Source: Clostridia bacterium
Lineage (GTDB): Bacteria > Bacillota > Clostridia > RGIG6154
Assembly (NCBI GenBank): GCA_017410375.1
Contig: JAFQQW010000038.1
Location: 1-50,255 of the forward strand
Length of the DNA: 50,255 bases
Direction of reading: 5' to 3'
Shown piece after piece: positions 1 to 7,019 of the stretch. The notes beneath the pieces are model-generated. The model was not told the origin of the DNA and searched no databases. It was given only the letters and a program-made list of their open reading frames with translations. The first letter of the stretch is position 1; the number at the start of each line of letters is the position of its first letter. Made by a program: the position numbers and the translations under genes.

Positions 1-98
1 AGAGTTCCTGCTGATACATGTTCTTCATAATATCTTTTTACGATCGATAGCTTTTGTTCTTTTGTCCAAATTCGTTTTGTTTGTCCTTTTTTCAACAT
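1..98 (-). CDS. Transposase-like HTH protein, 5' fragment (runs off left edge)
   Basis: Only the first 32 codons are visible. The ATG at 98 follows a strong site (GGAGGTG) 5 bases upstream. The start reads MLKKGQTKRIWTKEQKLSIV, then KRYYEEH; this basic, helix-rich beginning resembles the N-terminal helix-turn-helix of IS3/IS911-type OrfA transposase subunits, which bind the element's inverted repeats. The rest of the gene, a possible OrfB and the element ends lie outside the window, so the family is inferred from a short stretch. It sits just past the terminator that follows the tRNA gene, a common insertion spot. Confidence 0.5.
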   Translation of the reverse strand, partial: MLKKGQTKRIWTKEQKLSIVKRYYEEHVSAGT

Positions 99-130
99 AA
101 ACACCTCCACAATTATTTTAACACAAAAAC

Positions 131-173
131 AAAAAAAAGTAGATACATGGTGGTTTTCCATGTGTCTACTTTT
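131..173 (-). terminator. Rho-independent terminator after tRNA-Thr
   Basis: The arms 135-150 and 158-173 pair over 16 positions with one G-U pair and a 7-base loop. On the minus strand the stem is followed by an uninterrupted T run (A run at 131-138 on the plus strand). It lies downstream of the minus-strand tRNA gene and separates it from the transposase fragment. Confidence 0.75.
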
Positions 174-208
174 ATTTTACTACTTCAACAAAAGTGAAGA
201 GTTTTTTA

Positions 209-284
<76 letters not shown>

Positions 285-340
285 ATGTGTGAGAACAGAG
301 GACTGTCCTCGGTTTAAAATGTCATTTTTCGGTAAACGAA

Positions 341-366
341 AAGGTTAATCTTACGATTAACCCTTT
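341..366 (-). terminator. Terminator downstream of rpmB
   Basis: GGTTAATC (343-350) pairs with GATTAACC (355-362) around a 4-base loop. On the minus strand it is followed by TTTTCGTTT. It lies 14 bases past the rpmB stop codon and before the tRNA gene, which suggests that the two are separate transcripts. Confidence 0.6.
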
Positions 367-379
367 TTAGTTGTAATTC

Positions 380-568
380 TTAAACTGCGCGGTTTACCTT
401 ACCGGAACGCAAGCATCTGGTGCAAGCATGGATAGTTTTCGGAGTACCGTTAACCAGTGCCTTAACCTTTCTTACATTCGGCTTCCATGTTCTGTTGGTT
501 CTTCTGTGGGAGTGGGACACAGCAATACCGAACACAACGCCTTTGCCGCAAATATCGCATTTAGCCAT
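380..568 (-). CDS. rpmB: Large ribosomal subunit protein bL28
   Basis: A 62-residue basic protein starting MAKCDICGKG, the typical start of ribosomal protein L28, and part of the 50S subunit. Two CxxC pairs (CDIC near residue 4 and CTRC near residue 50) mark the zinc-binding form of L28. The HSHRRTNRTWKPN stretch is the family signature. The start at 568 is preceded by AAGGAGGTG at a good distance; an in-frame ATG further upstream at 601 lies before this site and is not used. In Bacillus rpmB is transcribed divergently from the yloU-yloV pair; here hprK-glcK-murB and a peptidase gene lie between those two blocks. Confidence 0.96.
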   Translation of the reverse strand: MAKCDICGKGVVFGIAVSHSHRRTNRTWKPNVRKVKALVNGTPKTIHACTRCLRSGKVNRAV

Positions 569-614
569 GTATGTTACACCTCCTTGTAATTCATAACACA
601 ATCAAGTACAATCC

Positions 615-643
615 ATTATAACAGACATTTTCCAAAAAAGCAA
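615..643 (-). promoter_or_regulatory. Sigma-A promoter of rpmB
   Basis: On the minus strand TTGCTT (643-638) lies 17 bases from TATAAT (620-615), which is preceded by TGT and so forms an extended -10. The predicted start is about 40 bases upstream of the rpmB ATG. Confidence 0.7.
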
Positions 644-711
644 GTTTTTTTTGAAAAAATTTTAAAAAATATTTTTTTGTGAAAAAAAGACGAAAAAATT
701 GCAAAAAAAAC

Positions 712-741
712 TTTACAAAAATGCACCACATGATATATAAT
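712..741 (+). promoter_or_regulatory. Sigma-A promoter of hprK operon
   Basis: TTTACA (712-717) and TATAAT (736-741) are 18 bases apart, in a very A/T-rich stretch about 37 bases before the hprK start. Confidence 0.65.
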
Positions 742-777
742 AATATAGATAGATTTTTTATGGACAGGAGGCGTGTT

Positions 778-1743
778 ATGGATACACAGGATACTGTATT
801 TGAAACAGGTCTTGACGAGATTGTGCAAAACTTCAAACTGGAAGTAATTTCCTGCAAGGATTCCATTCCGGACGTTAAAATACATATGATGGATGTAAAC
901 CGTCCCGGTCTTCCCATGACGGGCTTTTACGATTATTTTGACCCGAACCGCATTCAGATTCTGGGCAAAATCGAACACACATTCTTAGAAAAACAGACAT
1001 CCGAGAAACGAACCGAAATTGCAGAGGGGTTATTTTCACACAAAATCCCGGCACTGATTTACAGTCGTGGCTTAGAGGTTTTTCCGGAGTTTATCACGGC
1101 GTCGGAGAAATTTAATGTGCCGATTTTGCGTACCGGAGAGACCACATCCCGTTTTATGAGTGCGCTGATCAGCTACCTGAACGTACAGTTAGGACCGAGA
1201 ATTACCCGCCACGGTGTTTTGGTTGAGGTGTACGGTGAAGGTATTTTAATTCTGGGCGAGAGCGGTGTCGGTAAAAGTGAAACGGCAATCGAGCTTGTAA
1301 AACGCGGGCACCGTCTGGTTGCAGACGATGCGGTGGAAATCAAAAAGGTGTCTGCCATTTCGTTGGTCGGCACAGCACCCGAGATTATCCGTCATTTTAT
1401 CGAGCTTCGCGGTATCGGTATTGTGGATGTGAAGAAAATCTTTGGTATGGGTGCGGTTAAGGATTCCGAAAAAATCAATCTGATTATCAATTTAGAGCAA
1501 TGGGATCAGAATAAAAAGTATGACCGCCTTGGTTTGAAAACTGAGCATACTGAAATCTTAGGCATTGAAGTGCCGTCTATCACCATTCCGGTAAAGCCGG
1601 GCAGAAACCTTGCCATGATTGTAGAGGTTGCGGCAATGAACAACCGTCAGAAGCGCATGGGCTACAACGCGGCAGAGGCATTAAATGAACGAATTACCAA
1701 AAGCATGGAGCAAGCCATGCAACAAAGAAAAAATGAAGAATAA
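778..1743 (+). CDS. hprK: HPr kinase/phosphorylase
   Basis: A 321-residue bifunctional enzyme that phosphorylates Ser46 of the PTS protein HPr with ATP or pyrophosphate, and removes it again. It is the sensor of carbon catabolite repression in low-GC Gram-positives. The C-terminal catalytic half has the P-loop GESGVGKSE (about residue 160), the following VADDAV segment and the family signature RGIGIVDVKKIFGMGAV. The ATG at 778 is chosen because AGGAGG lies 6 bases upstream; an in-frame ATG at 679 has no such site and would add 33 lysine/arginine-rich residues. The glucokinase gene follows within 13 bases, so sugar signalling and sugar phosphorylation are coupled in one transcript. Confidence 0.96.
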   Translation: MDTQDTVFETGLDEIVQNFKLEVISCKDSIPDVKIHMMDVNRPGLPMTGFYDYFDPNRIQILGKIEHTFLEKQTSEKRTEIAEGLFSHKIPALIYSRGLEVFPEFITASEKFNVPILRTGETTSRFMSALISYLNVQLGPRITRHGVLVEVYGEGILILGESGVGKSETAIELVKRGHRLVADDAVEIKKVSAISLVGTAPEIIRHFIELRGIGIVDVKKIFGMGAVKDSEKINLIINLEQWDQNKKYDRLGLKTEHTEILGIEVPSITIPVKPGRNLAMIVEVAAMNNRQKRMGYNAAEALNERITKSMEQAMQQRKNEE

Positions 1744-1756
1744 GGAGAAAATGAAA

Positions 1757-2701
1757 ATGATTTATGTAGGTATTGATTTAGGCGGTACAAACATCGCCGC
1801 AGGTGTAGTAGATGAAAACGGCAAGCTGGTTGCAAAGAAAAGTGTTCCCACCGGTGCGACCCGTCCTGCAGAAGAAATTTTAAAAGACATGGCACAGGTT
1901 GCCATTGCAGTCGTAGAAGAAAACGGCTATTCCATGGATGACGTGGTATCTGTCGGTATTGGTAGCCCTGGCTCCGTAAACAAAGAAAAGGGTGAACTGG
2001 TTTATGCAAACAATCTGCCCTTCTCCCATACCCCCATGCGTGCAGAAATGCAAAAATACATCAACAAACCCATCTACATTGATAACGATGCCAACTGCGC
2101 TGCCTGGGCAGAAGCCATGGCAGGGGCGACCAAAGGGGCAAATGATTCCATTGCCATCACCTTGGGTACAGGCGTTGGCGGCGGTATTGTTGTAAACGGC
2201 AAGCTTTACAGCGGTTTCAACTTCACCGGCGGTGAATTGGGTCACACCGTAATTGCTGTAGACGGTGAGCCTTGCTCCTGTGGCAGAAAAGGTTGCTGGG
2301 AAGCATATGCATCCGCAACCGCACTGATTCGTCAGACTAAGGAAGCGGCTGAAGCGAATAAAGATTCCAAAATGTGGGATTACTACAAAAAGGATGGCAA
2401 ATTCAGCGGAAGAACAGCTTTCAATGCGGCACGCGACGGTGACAAAGCGGCACAGACCGTTGTGGATAACTATGTTAAATATGTAGGCTGCGGTGTTGCA
2501 GACATGATTAACATCTTCCAGCCTGAGGTTCTGGTTATCGGTGGTGGTGTTGCCAATGAAGGCGAAGCATTGCTTCAGCCGGTACGCGAATATGTAGCAA
2601 CCCAGATTTATTCCAGAGAAGGCATTCAGCAGACACGCATTGAAAAAGCTTTCTTAGGAAACGATGCAGGCATCATTGGTGCGGCACTTCTGAAAGAGTA
2701 A
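1757..2701 (+). CDS. glcK: ROK-family glucokinase
   Basis: A 314-residue cytoplasmic sugar kinase, most likely ATP-dependent glucose phosphorylation. The N-terminal phosphate loop DLGGTN (residues 7-12), the second glycine-rich LGTGVGGG and the zinc-binding ROK signature CSCGRKGCWE identify the family. The GGAG site at 1744-1747, directly after the hprK stop, lies 9 bases before the ATG at 1757; another ATG at 1751 is possible and would add two residues. It is cotranscribed with hprK. Other ROK substrates such as N-acetylmannosamine cannot be excluded, but length and motifs fit glucokinase best. Confidence 0.9.
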   Translation: MIYVGIDLGGTNIAAGVVDENGKLVAKKSVPTGATRPAEEILKDMAQVAIAVVEENGYSMDDVVSVGIGSPGSVNKEKGELVYANNLPFSHTPMRAEMQKYINKPIYIDNDANCAAWAEAMAGATKGANDSIAITLGTGVGGGIVVNGKLYSGFNFTGGELGHTVIAVDGEPCSCGRKGCWEAYASATALIRQTKEAAEANKDSKMWDYYKKDGKFSGRTAFNAARDGDKAAQTVVDNYVKYVGCGVADMINIFQPEVLVIGGGVANEGEALLQPVREYVATQIYSREGIQQTRIEKAFLGNDAGIIGAALLKE

Positions 2702-2715
2702 TTTCATAAAATCTG

Positions 2716-2739
2716 TACGCCGAAAGAAATTTCGGCGTA
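2716..2739 (+). terminator. Hairpin between glcK and murB
   Basis: A perfect 10-bp stem (2716-2725 with 2730-2739) capped by a GAAA tetraloop, followed by TTCCTTAT rather than a clean T run. It may act as a weak terminator or an RNA-processing/stability element that lowers murB expression relative to glcK. Confidence 0.5.
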
Positions 2740-2767
2740 TTCCTTATATAATAGAAAGGAAGTTAAA

Positions 2768-3664
2768 ATGATAGAAAAGCTTGTGGCAATCTGCTCAAAC
2801 GAAAATGTGTTAACAAATGAGCCTATGAAGCATCACACCACCTTTAAGGTGGGCGGTCCTGCAGATTTTCTGGTGTTTCCCGAAACGGCAGAGCAGTTAA
2901 AAGCTGTGCTGGCGTTGGTCAGACAGGAAAATGCTCCGCTTACCGTCATCGGTAACGGCTCGAATCTCCTGGTTTCGGATAAAGGAATCCGCGGTGTGGT
3001 GGTTTGTACCGTTAAAATGAAGAATGTTTCGGCAAACGGAAACGAAATTACCGCAGCCTGCGGTGTGTCCATGGCTGCTCTTGCGGCTTGTGCAAAGCAG
3101 GCTTCCTTAACCGGTCTGGAATTTGCCTCGGGCATTCCCGGAACCGTAGGTGGCGGTATCGTGATGAACGCAGGCGCGTATGACGGTTCTTTGTCCGATT
3201 GTGCGGTTGAAACCCTTTGTGTGGATTTAAACGGTAACGAAAAACGGTTCTGCGGTGAAGCACAGGCGTTTTCCTACCGCAAAAGTGCATTTTCGGGTGG
3301 CGACTACATTGTGGTTGAGACCAAATTTATGTTACACCCCGGCAACGCAACCGAAATCGAAGAAAAAATGAAAGATTTAAATGCACGCCGTAAGGAAAAA
3401 CAGCCCCTTGAAAAGCCCAGTGCAGGCAGTACCTTCAAACGCCCCGAAGGATATTTTGCGGGTAAGCTGATTGAAGATGCGGGCCTTAAAGGCTATCGGG
3501 TTGGCGGTGCGTGCGTTTCGGAAAAGCACGCAGGCTTTGTGGTTAATGACCAAAACGGTACTGCAGAGGATGTACTGGCAGTTATCCGTCATTGCCGGGA
3601 AACCGTACTGGAAAAATTCGGCGTAGAAATGGAAACCGAAGTGCGTATGCTCGGAGAATTTTGA
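2768..3664 (+). CDS. murB: UDP-N-acetylenolpyruvoylglucosamine reductase
   Basis: A 298-residue FAD-dependent enzyme that reduces UDP-GlcNAc-enolpyruvate to UDP-MurNAc with NADPH in peptidoglycan precursor synthesis. The FAD-binding parts are seen as HTTFKVGGPADFLV, GNGSNLLVSDKG and SGIPGTVGGGIVMNAGAY. The C-terminal part has the catalytic serine in SAGSTFKRPEG and the closing HAGFVVN segment, as in type II MurB. An AAAGGA site precedes the ATG. The pairing with hprK is common in Firmicutes, where hprK, murB and rapZ/yvcK/whiA genes often lie together; the last group is absent here. Confidence 0.96.
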   Translation: MIEKLVAICSNENVLTNEPMKHHTTFKVGGPADFLVFPETAEQLKAVLALVRQENAPLTVIGNGSNLLVSDKGIRGVVVCTVKMKNVSANGNEITAACGVSMAALAACAKQASLTGLEFASGIPGTVGGGIVMNAGAYDGSLSDCAVETLCVDLNGNEKRFCGEAQAFSYRKSAFSGGDYIVVETKFMLHPGNATEIEEKMKDLNARRKEKQPLEKPSAGSTFKRPEGYFAGKLIEDAGLKGYRVGGACVSEKHAGFVVNDQNGTAEDVLAVIRHCRETVLEKFGVEMETEVRMLGEF

Positions 3665-3672
3665 GGAAAGCT

Positions 3673-4824
3673 ATGAAGTGTAAAAATCTGTTTGAACAGA
3701 TTGACTTTCTGGAAAGTCAGTATATAAAAGTCTGGGAAGACATATGCAATATTGAAAGTCCCACCCGGGATAAGCAAGGCGTGGATAACGCATGTGCGTA
3801 TCTTATACAAATGGCAAAGGAACGAGGCTGGACAATAGAAGTGCAGGAAAATGATGTTGCAGGTAACGTGGTCTGCATCACCATGAACGGGGAGTCTGAT
3901 TGTGAACCGGTTGTGGTTTCCGGACATATGGATACGGTTCATCCGGTCGGCTCGTTCGGAACGCCGGCTGTTCGTATGGACGATACATACATATACGGTC
4001 CCGGTGTTTGCGACTGTAAAGGCGGTGTTGTGGCATCCTTTTTAGCGATGGATGCACTTAGACGTATTGGTTTTACTAAACGTCCTGTGATGCTGATTTT
4101 GCAGACGGACGAGGAAGTCGGCAGTTCTTTAAGCAACAAAGAAACCGTTCGTTTTATGTGTGATAAAGCAAAAAACGCAATTGCATTTTTGAATATGGAG
4201 GGACATACACCGGGTGAAGCTTGTGTTGTCCGAAAAGGCATTGTGCGATTTACCTTTATGGTTAAAGGCATTGCCGCACATTCGTCCGATTGTGCAAAAA
4301 ATGGCGCAAATGCCATTGCGGAGGCGGCATATAAGCTGTTGAAAATGGAAGAGCTTAAGCGCGATGACGGAATTACCTGCAATGTCGGATTGATACAGGG
4401 CGGCAATACGGCAAACAGTGTGCCGGACAGCTGTAGCTTTACGGCAGATGTGCGGTTTGCAACGCAGGAACAGCTTCAGTGGGTTCGGAAATATGCCAAA
4501 GAAATCGCACAAAAGGTTCTTGTGTCAGGCACTGAATGTACGTTAACCGAAACAAGCTTTAGATGTGCCATGGAAAAGTCACAGAAAAATTTAAACCTTT
4601 TAGATATATTAAACCGCATTTGCAGACAAAACGGAATGCAGGAGCTCACTCCGAGCTTCCGGAAAGGCGGTTCGGATGCAGCATATGTCACAGAGGCAGG
4701 TATTCCGTGCCTGGATTCGCTGGGGGTTTCGGGTGACTATATACATTCACCGCGTGAGCGTGCGCGTAAAGAAAGCCTGAAAGAGGCGGCTAAGCGAGCT
4801 GCAGCAGTTGCTTTTTGCATATAA
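3673..4824 (+). CDS. M20-family metallopeptidase (ArgE/DapE/CPG2 type)
   Basis: A 383-residue predicted di-zinc amidohydrolase of the cytoplasm. The metal ligands fit the family: His in SGHMDTVHP, Asp in GPGVCDCKGG, the catalytic Glu pair in QTDEEVGSS, a Glu/Asp in NMEGHTPGE and the last His in GDYIHSPRE. A dimerisation lid lies between about residues 180 and 290. The substrate (peptide, acetylated or carbamoylated amino acid, glutamate conjugate) cannot be read from the sequence; the lid and VRKG segment resemble the carboxypeptidase G2-like branch. It starts 8 bases after the murB stop with GAGGAAAG as its site, and ends the hprK operon. Confidence 0.85.
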   Translation: MKCKNLFEQIDFLESQYIKVWEDICNIESPTRDKQGVDNACAYLIQMAKERGWTIEVQENDVAGNVVCITMNGESDCEPVVVSGHMDTVHPVGSFGTPAVRMDDTYIYGPGVCDCKGGVVASFLAMDALRRIGFTKRPVMLILQTDEEVGSSLSNKETVRFMCDKAKNAIAFLNMEGHTPGEACVVRKGIVRFTFMVKGIAAHSSDCAKNGANAIAEAAYKLLKMEELKRDDGITCNVGLIQGGNTANSVPDSCSFTADVRFATQEQLQWVRKYAKEIAQKVLVSGTECTLTETSFRCAMEKSQKNLNLLDILNRICRQNGMQELTPSFRKGGSDAAYVTEAGIPCLDSLGVSGDYIHSPRERARKESLKEAAKRAAAVAFCI

Positions 4825-4834
4825 TATTTTGTTT

Positions 4835-4860
4835 AAAACCGCGTGATAACGCGGTTTTTT
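4835..4860 (+). terminator. Terminator of hprK-glcK-murB-peptidase operon
   Basis: AAAACCGCG (4835-4843) pairs with CGCGGTTTT (4850-4858) across a 6-base loop and runs into a T tract. Confidence 0.85.
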
Positions 4861-4891
4861 CTTGTTGTCGAACCGAGAAAATAAAAAACAG

Positions 4892-4920
4892 TTGATTATT
4901 TCGGAATTTTATTGTATAAT
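4892..4920 (+). promoter_or_regulatory. Sigma-A promoter of the Asp23-fakA-recG unit
   Basis: TTGATT (4892-4897), 17 bases, TATAAT (4915-4920). The predicted start lies about 40 bases before the first gene. Confidence 0.75.
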
Positions 4921-4965
4921 ATATAATAGATTTATCGAATAGTTTGAATAAACGGAGGTGGGCAT

Positions 4966-5325
4966 ATGCCATCTAAAATTGATAATGTATATGGCGGTAT
5001 TGTGATTTCGGATGATGTTATCGCAAAAATTGCCGCAACCGAGGCAACCCGTTGTGTGGGTGTTGTCGGCATGGCGTTTCGTTCTAAAGCCGACCAGCTG
5101 GCATCGGTGCTGAAAAAGGATTCCTCGTCTAAAGGTGTCCGTGTGGTGAGTGTACAGGGCGGTATTAATCTGCAGCTGCACATCATTGCAGAGTACGGCG
5201 TAAATTTGTCTGCAATCAGCAACAATATCATTGAAAATGTAAAATACGGCGTTGAATCTATGGTTGGATGCACGGTGAAAAAAGTTGAAATTACCGTTGA
5301 AGGCATCCGTATGGAAGATGCATAA
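4966..5325 (+). CDS. Asp23/Gls24 family envelope stress protein (YloU-like)
   Basis: A 119-residue protein of the Asp23 (Gls24) family, with the characteristic early YGGIVISDDVIAKIAATEA segment, a central GVRVVSVQGG strand and a closing VKKVEITVEGI segment. Members are cytoplasmic or membrane-near proteins linked to envelope homeostasis; the biochemical role is not settled. Its site GGAGGTG lies 5 bases before the ATG. It is followed by fakA after 14 bases, the gene order found beside rpmB and recG in Bacillus (yloU-yloV), which supports the assignment. Confidence 0.9.
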   Translation: MPSKIDNVYGGIVISDDVIAKIAATEATRCVGVVGMAFRSKADQLASVLKKDSSSKGVRVVSVQGGINLQLHIIAEYGVNLSAISNNIIENVKYGVESMVGCTVKKVEITVEGIRMEDA

Positions 5326-5339
5326 GGAGGGCACAGACG

Positions 5340-6971
5340 TTGTTGAATAAAATTGACGGTCAGCTCTTAAAGAAGCTTATTATTTCTGCTGCCAATAATC
5401 TGACCAACCACCAAAAAATGGTGGATGATTTAAACGTATTCCCGGTGCCCGATGGCGATACCGGTACAAATATGTCCATGACCATTCAGGCGGTCAAAAA
5501 AGAACTGGAGCATTCGGAGGACACAACCTGTGCATCCGTAACCGATATTGCATCCCATGCTGCTTTGCGCGGTGCAAGAGGTAACTCGGGCGTTATTCTG
5601 TCCCAGTTCCTGCGCGGTCTTGCAAAAGGCTTAAACGGCGTGGCGGAAGCAGGCGTTCCTGAACTGATTGAGGGTATGAAGTGCGCGGTGGAAATTGCAT
5701 ACCGTGCGGTTATGAAACCCACAGAAGGCACAATTTTAACGGTTGCCCGCGAAATGTATGAAGCGGCGCAAACCTGGGATTTGACAAACGAAGATTTAGA
5801 AGCCTTTTTCGAATTTGTAGTGGAAAAGGGTCAGATATCATTAGATAACACCCCGAATATTCTGCCACAGCTTAAACAGGCAGGCGTTGTGGATTCGGGT
5901 GGTATGGGACTTTTGGTTTTAATCAAAGGTGCGTTGCTTGCTATAAAAGGCACACCTGTAGAGCTTACCGAAGCGGAAGAAGAGAAAACTTCTCCTGATA
6001 CCCTTACCCATTCCATTCCTATGGAAGATATTAAGTTTGGGTATTGTACCGAGTTCCTGATTCGTAAAAAAAGCGAAAAAGTAAACTGGAAAGCATTAAG
6101 AAAACAGCTTGGCACCATTGGTGACAGCGTTGTGGTAGTAGATGATACCGAAATCATCAAGGTACATGTACATTCCAATCATCCGGGTATTGCTTTGGAA
6201 GAAGCATTAAAGCTTGGCGAGCTCATGAATTTAAAGATTGAAAACATGCGCGAACAAAACCGTCAGCTGGCAGAAGAGGAACGCAGAAAAGAAGAAGCGG
6301 AAGCAGCAGCGCCTCCGGTGGATTTCGGCTTTATCTCGGTTGCGGCAGGGGATGGGATTACACAGATTTTTGAAGAGCTGGGCTGTCAGCAGATTATTAC
6401 AGGCGGTCAGACCATGAATCCGAGTACCGATGATTTTCTGAATCGCATCAAAAAATTAAATGCCAACACCATTTATCTTTTGCCCAACAACAAAAATATT
6501 CTTTTGGCGGCAGAGCAGGCAAAAGAGCTTTCGGATAAAAACATTGTGGTGCTTCCTACAAAAACACTCATGCAGGGCATTTCGGCAATGCTTGCCTTTG
6601 ACCCGGATGCAAGTGCAGAGGAAAATACCGAAGCCATGCTTGAAATGATTGGTGCCGTAAAATCCGGTTCTGTAACCTATGCGGCAAGAAATTCCGAAGC
6701 AGACGGCTTTAAAATCAAGAAAAATGATATCATGGGTCTTGTGGAAGGGAAAATCAAGGTTATCACCCAAAGTGTGGATTTTGCAGTTCTGCAGATTTTA
6801 GATACAATGGTAGAAGAAGGCGCAACCGTTTCGCTGTATTACGGCGAAGATGTAACCGAAGCGGAAGCTGATGCATTGGCAGCGAAGGTTGAAAAAGCAT
6901 ATCCTTCCTGCGATGTGAATGTATACAGTGGCGGTCAGCCTCTGTACTACTACTATATTTCGGTTGAATAA
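5340..6971 (+). CDS. fakA: Fatty acid kinase A / DAK2-domain protein (YloV-like)
   Basis: A 543-residue protein that, with a DegV-type FakB partner, phosphorylates exogenous fatty acids for phospholipid synthesis. The N-terminal DAK2 (dihydroxyacetone-kinase L) domain shows NVFPVPDGDTGTNMSMT (about residues 28-44), whose aspartates hold the ATP-magnesium, and RGARGNSGVILSQFLRG. A middle domain and a C-terminal DegV-like domain follow, with an EEERRKEEAEAAA linker near residue 310. Translation starts at TTG 5340 with GGAGGG 8 bases upstream, just after the Asp23 stop. No fakB is in the window. Confidence 0.92.
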   Translation: MLNKIDGQLLKKLIISAANNLTNHQKMVDDLNVFPVPDGDTGTNMSMTIQAVKKELEHSEDTTCASVTDIASHAALRGARGNSGVILSQFLRGLAKGLNGVAEAGVPELIEGMKCAVEIAYRAVMKPTEGTILTVAREMYEAAQTWDLTNEDLEAFFEFVVEKGQISLDNTPNILPQLKQAGVVDSGGMGLLVLIKGALLAIKGTPVELTEAEEEKTSPDTLTHSIPMEDIKFGYCTEFLIRKKSEKVNWKALRKQLGTIGDSVVVVDDTEIIKVHVHSNHPGIALEEALKLGELMNLKIENMREQNRQLAEEERRKEEAEAAAPPVDFGFISVAAGDGITQIFEELGCQQIITGGQTMNPSTDDFLNRIKKLNANTIYLLPNNKNILLAAEQAKELSDKNIVVLPTKTLMQGISAMLAFDPDASAEENTEAMLEMIGAVKSGSVTYAARNSEADGFKIKKNDIMGLVEGKIKVITQSVDFAVLQILDTMVEEGATVSLYYGEDVTEAEADALAAKVEKAYPSCDVNVYSGGQPLYYYYISVE

Positions 6972-6974
6972 TGT

Positions 6975-7003
6975 AAAAGGTGCGTGATTCACACGCACCT
7001 TTT
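6975..7003 (+). terminator. Hairpin terminator between fakA and recG
   Basis: A 12-bp stem (6975-6986 with 6992-7003) and a 5-base loop, whose last arm is a T run. It sits 3 bases after the fakA stop and 16 bases before recG, so it probably attenuates recG expression. Confidence 0.7.
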
Positions 7004-7019
7004 TATGTGAGGAAAAGAA

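Noticed and set aside
2747-2752. TATAAT just before murB as a promoter
   Set aside because: No -35 element at a suitable distance; the region upstream is the glcK-murB hairpin.
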